A stretch of 64,000 bases of DNA from Eutrema japonicum (taxonomy: Eukaryota > Streptophyta > Magnoliopsida > Brassicales > Brassicaceae): contig BSQW01000001.1 of assembly GCA_030161315.1 (NCBI GenBank), positions 21,078,288 through 21,142,287 on the forward strand, in the 5' to 3' direction. A program made the translations under genes and the position numbers. A model generated the notes under the pieces. That model had not been told where the DNA came from and ran no database searches. It saw nothing but the letters and a program-made list of their open reading frames with translations. Positions 55,941-64,000 of the stretch are shown piece after piece. Position 1 is the stretch's first letter. Every line of letters starts with the position of its first letter.

Positions 55941-57394
55941 GGCGTTTTCCGATTTCCAATTAAGAACCTTTTCTCCTTGACTTAGCTGATCGGCTCCGGT
56001 GGGGTTGATCGCTTTGGAAAGTACCTTTGGGGAGTGGGATATGTTATCAGTGATAAAATCCTCTGCTGGAGGAAAGTTATCCGTTCATATTATCATGATT
56101 TCTTGGTCGGATGACTCTTTTTTATCAGAGTATTGGACTATGTATTCGTACCGTCCATTGCCTTCGCCGAGAGGACCGACTGTAGGATCTCCTTCAAGAT
56201 ATCTCTTGTATAAGGGATCTTTCTTCTTTCTACGTCGCTGGCGAATTTCATCCTCAGATTCATACGAATCTTCTATGCAGGCTGAGCAAGAGCAGACATC
56301 AAAGTATTGATGGCCGTCTTCGTCTTTGAAAGGATATACTATTTGTGTGTATTGACCAAAGGAGATAGGCTTCGGATACTGTTCTTTGTATGGACCTTGG
56401 AATTCGTGTTCTTCAATTTGAATAGCAAATTGTGTGAACAGTGCTTCCGAAACAAAGATGATCTTGGTTTGTCAAACTTGATTTCCGTTGTTCCATCATT
56501 GCGTGAGTGGAAGCTTACTTCGGATGTTTGGATCGGCGTCTCGGATGCTTGATGCAACTTTTCGTAGCTCGTTACCCATGATTCTGGTATTTTTTTGACT
56601 AACTCCTCTCGAGAGATTTGTCGAGGTATTTGAGTAGTGATTGGCGCTTGCAAAGCTGATGAGACTTCGAGGTAAAGCGCTTCGTCAGATGAGGGTAGAA
56701 TAAGATCGAGAGCATGTACTTGAACACGATAGACGATTTGGTGATGTAGCGTTGCTACAACGCTTTTTTCTTGCATAGGTGCTCCTATGATTTGTAGTTG
56801 AACCTTCAGCGTCTTGAGCAGATTTGGATCTTGAAGTGAAACATTAAAGTTTGGAAACAGCGTTACGAATACTGTTCCGGCGTTTAATGTTGTTTGCACC
56901 GTGCCGATGCAAGCTTGTTGATATGACTTTAGTCTAGAGTCGACTAAAGCGATCCGTGCTACTACCGGTAGACCCTTTCGAGCATGTAAGGTTAGCCCGA
57001 TTCGTACCACCCCAAAATGGAGGTGAGTGTATCCTTGTTGCTGCCATAACTTCGGTAGCCCTTCTGGGATATTGAGCGAGATGAATTGTTCTTCTTCTGT
57101 GGCTGGAACTTGGCAAGATGAGAACTTGCTAGACTGAACATATTCGCGGACTCTCCTGCTTGATGACGGGTGTATGAGTTGTCGGACGTTTTTGACCGAG
57201 AACACATCAGGTTTTTTGGCAAAGTACTCGTATGGATTTACAAGTGGTAGAGTGGTTTCAGGCATTAGATCTCCTGGAACATACTCGATTTCGTACAGGG
57301 AATTAATATTAGGAAATTTTTTTTGGCTTTTTGATGTTGGTAAAGTAGAAATTGCAAATTGAGAATCGATTGCTAAAGGGTTTGAAATTGACAT
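55941..57394 (-). pseudogene. movement protein region (30K type), copy B
   Basis: The ATG at 57392-57394 starts MSISNPLAIDSQF. The reading to 56339 contains YTHLHFGVVRIGLTLHARKG, VARIALVDSRLKSYQQACIG and VTLFPNFNVSL, resembling the core of 30K-superfamily movement proteins of Caulimoviridae, which open plasmodesmata. A frameshift near 56430 ends it. The downstream reading (to about 55990) holds FDVCSCSAC and a basic RQRRRKKK stretch, and it is split by a TGA near 56087. Copy A lacks all of this. Confidence 0.78.
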
Positions 57395-57471
57395 GTTTAG
57401 AAAAACGTTTTCAGAACATTCAAATCAATCAAACATAAACAAAGATTCATTCACTCAAATCATAAGTTGTC

Positions 57472-57484
57472 GGCTCTGATACCA
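57472..57484 (-). other. primer-binding site complementary to initiator tRNA-Met
   Basis: The minus strand reads TGGTATCAGAGCC, the standard plant caulimovirid primer site for tRNA-Met. It lies 78 bp upstream of the movement-protein start. Copy A has no such site, because its 5' part is absent. Confidence 0.9.
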
Positions 57485-57541
57485 AATACAGAGGTGCATG
57501 AGTAGACGAGAAACCGAACGACTAAGTCGTGTTGAAGATCG

Positions 57542-58299
57542 AAGGACCAAATTTTATCTTCCCACCTTTTTTTTTATTTTTTCACCTGATTGATTCATTT
57601 TAAAGTAATTGAGCAATAAAAACAATTTCATCTCCTGTTTTTACTCTATTCATACCATCCAGTCAAACCCACAGTAAACACTTCTTATATTCCTTTTTAT
57701 CCGTCATTTTAGAATGCTTTACAAAACAGACTTCTCTCAAATTTCTTTTTCTCCGTCGTTGCGTTTTCAGATCTCTGGTTTAACCACCTTAAGGTTTTTT
57801 TTCCCTTGTTCTTCCTTTTTGAGCTCGTTCAATTTTTTACTTTCAAGTCTCGTCTTTGCTATATCGGTTTTTACTTGATGATTGATTACTCTCTTTCTAT
57901 TGTTGTAGACGATGATCTTTTTGCATTTCATTCAATATTCATCCGTGGAAGGTTTGAATATGGCATTTTGAACTTATAAAGTAATTTTTCAATGCAATAT
58001 TAAGAAAACTATTAAAAGCTTTACTATACTTCTTATTAATACATTAAATAAATTTATCTCTATAATTAATACAAAAGTAATAGGATTATAACCGAATTTT
58101 TATTCAAATTTTGCATTGAAAATATAAAACGTCATTTTTTGTAAAACAAAAATAAAATCTTAAAAAACACTTTGTGAGACGGTACAATGTAGAAAAACAA
58201 TCCGCAAACTTTAACATGACGATTTTTTTTACGTTTTGGAATTGCGATGGCAAATAAGTAGTCTTGACCATTTTGCTTTCAATCACTTCCCTTACCTCT
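57542..58299. other. AT-rich intergenic, no gene seen
   Basis: The stretch holds T-runs and weak open frames without a domain. No terminal repeats or RNA gene were noticed. It is the right flank of the viral locus. Confidence 0.45.
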
Positions 58300-59040
58300 T
58301 ATGGCTCTAGTCACACGCTCATCTATCCGTGGAAGGCAAAGTCTACTCCTCCTTCTCTTCAAAAGTCATTTGGAATGCGATTAGAGTCTCAAAGTCGCAT
58401 GTGTCATGGTTCCCTCTCATTTGGCACAAGGCTGTAATACTGATACCTAAGCACTCTACCACATTGTGGCTATTTCTTCTTAACCAGAATTCCACTCTTG
58501 GATGTTGAGCTCACATGTCTTCTCTGTGGCGCAGCAAACGAGTCCCGAAACCACCTCTTCGTTGAATGTTCTTTCTCTACCCACATTTGGGAAGGGGTAA
58601 CTCTGAAGCTTCATCTCTCATCGGTTCCTTCTTCTTGGGAAGCAATCATCCAGTGGATTCCTACTGTCTCACATAACCGCACTCTTGCACTTGCTCTCCT
58701 TAAAGGGTGGCAGGCTTGAATCTACGAAATTTGGAAAGAGAAAAACCGAAAGTACCATCTCGGGCTCACTGTTAACCACATATATATTCTTCACAGGATT
58801 CAAAAGACTCTCAATAACAATTCAACAACTCCTAAAAACCTGGGCACAAAGCATGGTGAAACTTTTTTGCTCCTCTGGTCTAGACATTAGCTCTTTGTTT
58901 TTATCTTTTCCTCTGTTTCTTTGGCTATGGCGGTTTGTTTGTATCCATATTCCCCCTCCCTCTTTCTGGTCTCGTCTTTTGTATTGTTGTAATGGTTCTA
59001 ATTCGTTTCTCTTGTATTCCTTTTTAAATTAATGAAAACC
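58300..59040 (+). mobile_element. LINE 3' fragment with zf-RVT
   Basis: The zinc-binding region is seen in LTCLLCGAANESRNHLFVECSFS (about 58508-58576), followed by a tail (KGWQA, then EIWKEKN in a shifted frame) typical of plant L1 C-termini. The 5' part is missing. The 3' end is near 59040 (gaaaacc). This is a 5'-truncated and decayed copy. Confidence 0.8.
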
Positions 59041-59555
59041 TTAACATATCTCACTTGTTATTTTGAGGTTTTAGCGAGAAGATGAATATGTTTGGTTATT
59101 TCTCTGTTCTGATTTCAGGTATCGTGTTGAGAAGAAAGTTATTAAACTTTATTTGCTTTGGTTTATGACTGGCCTTATGTATAAATTACTCGTTGCTCTT
59201 CCGCTAACCTTGATTTTTATGGGTTTACTCTTTGGTATAATTTAAAACAAAAACAAAAAAAAATCAATATAAAAACATTTTGTAGTTCAATAGCCCATGT
59301 TAATCTCTTAAAAGTGAATTTCGACAACTTCTACTTGAGTTTTTCATTTCGATGGATTTTGAAGCATGTCTGGTGAAGCGAGACCACCATACAAATTTAA
59401 TTAATTTACACAAGATTCTAGAAATGTATAACAGTGGATGCCGGTTCATGATTCTGAGAAGGAAATTTTCGATGAGGTTTATTTTGCAATCATGTGTAAA
59501 AAACAGTCCTATATAGCAAAAAAAAATCTACACTTGTTATGATACTCCATACCAA

Positions 59556-59722
59556 CACGGTGTTGGCTCAGTGGTTTGATTTGGGTATGTGTGTGACCAG
59601 CCCTGAGTTCGATCGACGGTGGGAAGGGTCTCCTTTCTAAAGAAGAGTAATGAACGATTTGAGCCCGCCCCAAGGATTACGGGCATACGGGCTCCGAACC
59701 TCTTTGAAATTTTAAAAAAAAT
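59556..59722 (+). mobile_element. tRNA-derived SINE, 167 bp
   Basis: The pol III A-box TGGCTCAGTGG is at 59564-59574 and the B-box GAGTTCGATCG at 59605-59615. An A-run (taaaaaaaat) is at the end. Flanks repeat TGATACTCCATACCAA (59540-59555) and TGATACCCCATTCAAA (59723-59738), a 16-bp imperfect target duplication. It is not a functional tRNA gene because the tRNA fold is lost. Confidence 0.82.
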
Positions 59723-59739
59723 TGATACCCCATTCAAAA

Positions 59740-60844
59740 TGCCTTAGTTTGATGTATGTTTTGGGTTATAATTAGTTTTGAATGACATTGTAAATTGATT
59801 AATTTTTTGAAAATATATAAACCAATATGTGAAATATTTTGAACTAATGATTTGTTATTTCAATTAGTCCAAATCAAATATGATCGAATTTGGTAATATA
59901 TCGATTGAATACAAAAAAATACAAAACATGTGTTTCTTTGGTTCTGAATGGAAATGGAGCGAGACGGGTCAGACGGAACAAAAAAAATTGATAATATTTT
60001 GCATGCTCACATTCCACTCCGCCCCGCAGCATCTTCATCCACCTCTACAACCATAAAAAACAAGAAGAACAAAAGATTCAAATCATTGGCAATTAGGGTC
60101 ACACTTCACATCCCTTGCCCTCGAGGCTCGAGTTAACTATAACATCTATAAGCATATGTGTCTCTGTATATAAACATGTGTATGTCACGTGCGAAGAATT
60201 ATTGTGCACAGTCGACAAATCTAGCATAATTTTTTTGTGTGGGGGGGGCATGAAAATTCTGACAATGTGCTTGACTTGTCTAGAATACTTTGCCCCATTT
60301 ATTATCCTTTCATATAGAATCAATCACACAAAAATGGGAATAGGACATGAGCCCAATAATTATTTCCTATTGTCCAAAGTTATGGGTACCACGTGAATTT
60401 GTTTTGTTATTTTTCTTATATTGACCTTTTTTACCTTTTTTTTTTTTTTTTTTTTTTTTAAAGACAAGCAAGCAGTGTGTATGTGTATGCATGGCAAAAC
60501 GAAAAATGAGGCTAGTCAGCCTCCAACTTTATCTCAAATTTTAAAATTTTTAATTTTCACTCTCTTTAGACCACATCTAATAAGTGTGGTTCTTGGCTTT
60601 TTGCTAAAGAATAGATACGATTGTCCTTTTTTTATACAAAAAAAAACTCAGACAAATTTGTTTCTTTATCACTATTTTTTCTTTGATGGTGGATCCCTTA
60701 TTCTCGTGCTTCGAGCTCCACTATAACCTTTCGTACATTTTTTAAAAACATTGCTTTTTTTCAACCAGCTTTCAAAGGATTTAGCTTTTAGTTTTACTAA
60801 AATCAGATAAAAAGTTGCAAGTCTTTTGCTCATCTCTACAAGAA
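59740..60844 (+). other. upstream region of PMT18-like gene, no other gene seen
   Basis: A T-run is at about 60434-60460 and a G-run at about 60241-60248. No clear TATA box is near the ATG at 60845; TATA-like 'agataaaaag' lies at about 60804-60813. Short weak frames have no domain. A decayed MITE-like stretch 'gaatggaaatggagcgagac' is at 59946-60010. Confidence 0.45.
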
Positions 60845-63800
60845 ATGGCGAAAGAGAACAGTAGCCATCACCTCGCAGAGGTAAAGAGAAAAAGACTCAT
60901 TTGGATTCTTTGTGTAAGTGGATTCTGCATATTGTCTTATGTTCTTGGAGCTTGGCAAAACAACACTGTCCCATCTTCTTCCTCTGAGGTCTACTCAAGA
61001 ATGGGATGTGATCAAACAAAGACTCAGACAAAACCTTCTTCTTCTGATGATGATGATAGACTCTCTTCTTCCACTTTGTCCTCCTCTTCTTCATCCTCAG
61101 AACCAGTCGAGTTAGATTTCGAAAGCCATCACAAACTCGAGCTCAAGCAAAAGAATCAAACGGTGAAGTATTTCAAGCCATGTGACATGTCTCTTAGCGA
61201 GTACACTCCATGTGAAGATCGAGAGAGAGGGAGAAGATTCGATAGGAACATGATGAAATACAGAGAGAGACATTGTCCTTCGAAAGATGAGCTTCTCTAT
61301 TGTCTGATTCCTCCTCCACCAAACTACAAGATCCCATTCAAATGGCCTCAGAGCAGAGACTATGCTTGGTACGACAACATCCCACACAAGGAGCTAAGTA
61401 TCGAGAAAGCAATCCAGAATTGGATTCAAGTAGAAGGAGAACGATTCAGATTCCCTGGTGGTGGAACCGGGTTTCCACGTGGAGCTGATGCTTACATTGA
61501 TGACATTTCTAGGCTCATCCCTCTTACTGATGGAGCCATTAGAACAGCTATTGATACAGGATGTGGTGTAAGTTTCGATTTCTACTACATTTTTAGATGC
61601 ATCAATCTTTTTCTTTCTTTTATCATGGACCGAAATCCAGACTAATCTCCGGATCTGTGAAATACCGGGTATTCTTGCCACTTAAGGCATCCATAGTGCA
61701 TCGATCTTTGACTTGTTTTTTATTGATTTGGTTTTGTTGGTTGTATAGGTCGCCAGTTTTGGTGCTTACTTGTTGAAGAGGGATATTATTGCTATGTCTT
61801 TTGCACCAAGAGACACTCACGAAGCTCAAGTCCAGTTTGCGTTAGAACGTGGAGTTCCTGCCATTATCGGGATAATGGGATCAATAAGGCTTCCTTATCC
61901 AGCTAGAGCTTTTGATCTTGCTCACTGTTCTCGTTGTTTGATTCCTTGGTTTCAAAACGGTAATGAAAAATTTTCTTGATTTTATTTTCCATCAGGTTCT
62001 TGATTGCTATGGGAACTTAACCAAAAACAAATTAGCTGTGTGTAGATGGTTTGTACTTAACCGAAGTGGACCGGGTTTTAAGACCGGGCGGTTATTGGAT
62101 TCTCTCGGGCCCACCGATTAACTGGAAGAAACACTGGAAAGGTTGGGAAAGATCACAAGAGGATTTGAAGCAAGAGCAAGATTCAATAGAAGATGCAGCA
62201 AGGAGTCTTTGTTGGAAGAAAGTTTCAGAGAATGGTGATTTTTCAATCTGGCAAAAGCCAATTAATCACGTTGAGTGTAATAAACTCAAACGACTTCATA
62301 AATCTCCTCCTATATGCAAATCAGATCAACCCGATTTCGCTTGGTAACAATCTAAACCCCTCTCAAATACTCAATATATAATTAGGTTTTGCCAAATTTT
62401 AGAAACGATGGCTTCCAACTCAAAACTAACTGAAAATGAGTGTAGAGGCTCATGTCTAATATATGCTATCTTAGGCACTCTAACATGAAACTTGATGTAT
62501 CTTTGATAGGTACAAAGAATTGGAATCTTGTGTAACGCCATTGCCAGAAGCAAATAGTCATGACGAATTCGCAGGAGGTGCGTTGGAGGATTGGCCAGAC
62601 CGAGCTTTTGCGGTCCCACCTAGGATTATCCGGGGGACGATCCCGGAGATCAATGCTGAGAAATTCAGAGAAGACAATGAGGTGTGGAAGGAGAGAGTAG
62701 CATATTACAAACAGATAATGCCAGAGCTTTCACGTGGAAGATTCAGGAACATTATGGACATGAATGCATATCTTGGAGGATTTGCAGCTGCAATAATGAA
62801 ATATCCATCTTGGGTTATGAATGTGGTTCCTATGGATGCGGAGAAGCAAACGTTAGGGGTGATTTACGAGAGGGGATTTATAGGAACATATCAAGATTGG
62901 TGTGAAGGATTCTCTACGTATCCAAGAACTTATGATCTTATTCATGCCGGTGGATTGTTCAGCATTTACGAAAACAGGTAAACAGCAATTACTAGACTTT
63001 ATTTGGGTTTATATATATTATTTAGTATATATTTTTCTTAAATAAATCTACAAGCTTAAGAATTTTAAGCATAATTTAGTTGTTTATATCGTTAAATTTT
63101 CAAACACAAATAGGAGAATCTTTTCTTTGCGTTTGGTGTTTGCATTGCAATTTACAAAAGTATTTATATGAAAAAGGAGTGAATCATAAATTTAGTGGAC
63201 CGTGTCCAATAACTTACATGGACTATAATTAATTTTTTATGTATATATGTTAAGTTGACCCCAATTTTTTTTTGACAAAAATATATAATGAAAAGAAATT
63301 ATTATTTTAAATATATGTATATTTTCGATATTTTGAGTTTAAGAATATGAATGGATCCGGATCCGTTTCATATAAGTAGAAAATACCTTAAAATATCATC
63401 AAAATAAATATTTATTTATAATCAATTAATATCAATTAAAAATATATTCTAAAATATTTATAAAAATATTTTGAAATTTTCTATATGATACGTTCTATTT
63501 AATTTTATTTATATTTAATATTTTAGTTTATTTTTTAATTTTATAATATCATTTTAATTATATTTAGCTATTTTTGACCGATCTGGATATCCAGAAATTC
63601 CAGAGTATCCTATCTGTGTCCACCCCTAGATTCATACACTTACTTATAATGGAAAATGTTTATATTTAAAGAGAATGTAGTATTTTTTTCAAAGATGTTT
63701 CTGATGTGAACGCAAAATATAAAAACTATGTTTGAAACAATGGATATGTGCATTTGTATATGTGTATGCAGACTCACAAACGTGACTTATTATAATGTTG

Positions 63801-64000
63801 TCGTTGTTTATAAATGGAAGGTGTGATGTGACGTTGATACTACTTGAAATGGATAGAATACTAAGACCCGAAGGAACAGTGGTGTTTAGGGACACAGTCG
63901 AAATGTTGACGAAGATACAAAGCATAACCAATGGAATGAAATGGACAAGTCGCATTTTGGATCATGAGAAAGGTCCTTTTATCCCTGAGAAGATCCTTCT
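60845..64000 (+). CDS. PMT18: PMT18-like pectin methyltransferase (QUA2 family), 3' end outside window
   Basis: Exons are 60845-61567, 61749-61959, 62046-62343, 62510-62977 and 63821-64000 (continuing), with GT-AG junctions in phase. It starts MAKENSSHHLAEVKRKR. A signal anchor (RLIWILCVSGFCILSYVLGAW, residues about 18-38) is followed by a Ser-rich stem and the DUF248/Methyltransf_29 domain: CEDRERGRRFDRN, CLIPPPPNYKIPFKWPQSRD, the SAM-binding TAIDTGCGVASF, EVDRVLRPGGYWILSGPP and NIMDMNAYLGGFAA. Members are Golgi type II proteins thought to methylate homogalacturonan. It matches Arabidopsis At1g33170 in sequence and position. The last intron (62978-63820) holds AT-rich transposon debris. About 70-90 residues lie outside the window. 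Confidence 0.95.

Larger units (their letters stand above)
50427..57541 (-). mobile_element. endogenous caulimovirid copy B (right arm plus movement protein and primer site)
   Basis: Read on the minus strand the order is primer site, movement protein, coiled-coil segment, capsid protein, zinc knuckle, protease, RT, RNase H, C-terminal extension and promoter. An exact 17-bp repeat at 50427-50443 and 57525-57541 lies at both ends in the same orientation, as if a circular genome of about 7.1 kb had been linearised. This is in the range of caulimovirids (roughly 7-9 kb). Stops and frameshifts break it at several points. Confidence 0.85.

Noticed and set aside
45328..57541. The inverted repeat as an assembly artefact.
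   Set aside because: The arms differ by a 485-bp deletion, by as-1 box number (five versus four) and by many single bases; the spacer and outer ends are also different. A false palindrome would be nearly identical.
59556..59722. A functional tRNA gene.
   Set aside because: Only the promoter boxes resemble tRNA. Acceptor and anticodon stems do not pair, and there is an A-tail with target repeats.

Overview
This window is plant nuclear DNA from a member of the Brassicaceae. The host genes are spliced with GT-AG introns and follow the order MATE transporters, ribosomal protein L9, then a QUA2-type pectin methyltransferase. This is the order I recall for Arabidopsis chromosome 1 around At1g33080-At1g33170. 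The genus cannot be fixed from the sequence.

Layout. 1-9453: the 3' part of a decayed Ty3/gypsy retrotransposon of the Tat type, with its 3' LTR and an antisense accessory gene. 9454-9534: the last exon of MATE gene 1, abutting the LTR. 9535-10872: a hAT MITE relic and a Sadhu-like retroposon. 10873-19061: a second Tat element on the minus strand, with one full and one truncated LTR, lacking the RT core and the antisense gene. 19062-22347: the 3' half of MATE gene 2, a pseudogene cut by that element. 23486-29048: an L1-type LINE with a 15-bp target duplication. 29228-32143: a GRF zinc-finger fragment, a SINE, a palindromic MULE-type MITE and a PIF/Harbinger relic. 32321-37233: MATE gene 3, complete, eight exons, 493 residues. 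37385-42360: a MULE-type element, diverged repeats and an orphan CHUP1-like exon. 42360-43470: a LINE fragment. 43722-44570: RPL9, complete. 45328-57541: two copies of an endogenous caulimovirid (plant pararetrovirus) in a tail-to-tail inverted repeat. 58300-59722: a LINE fragment and a tRNA-derived SINE. 60845-64000: a PMT18-like methyltransferase, running off the window.

The probable working host genes are MATE gene 3 (vacuolar or plasma-membrane efflux), RPL9 (60S subunit) and PMT18 (Golgi methyltransferase). They share no pathway; only their ancestral order links them. The rest is mobile or viral DNA. Several insertions are precisely delimited: 8-bp duplication at 35415-35598 (hAT), 9-bp at 37385-38257 (MULE), 3-bp at 31167-32143 (Harbinger), 11-bp at 9901-10833 (retroposon), 15-bp at 23486-29048 (LINE).

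The most unusual structure is the viral inverted repeat at 45.3-57.5 kb. Its arms are about 5 kb and converge on a 248-bp spacer. Each arm ends in a CaMV-35S-like promoter with tandem as-1-like boxes, and the two promoters fire toward each other. Any transcript crossing the centre can fold into double-stranded RNA, so the locus is a candidate source of antiviral small RNAs. The reading frames are broken by stops, frameshifts and a deletion, so protein production is unlikely.
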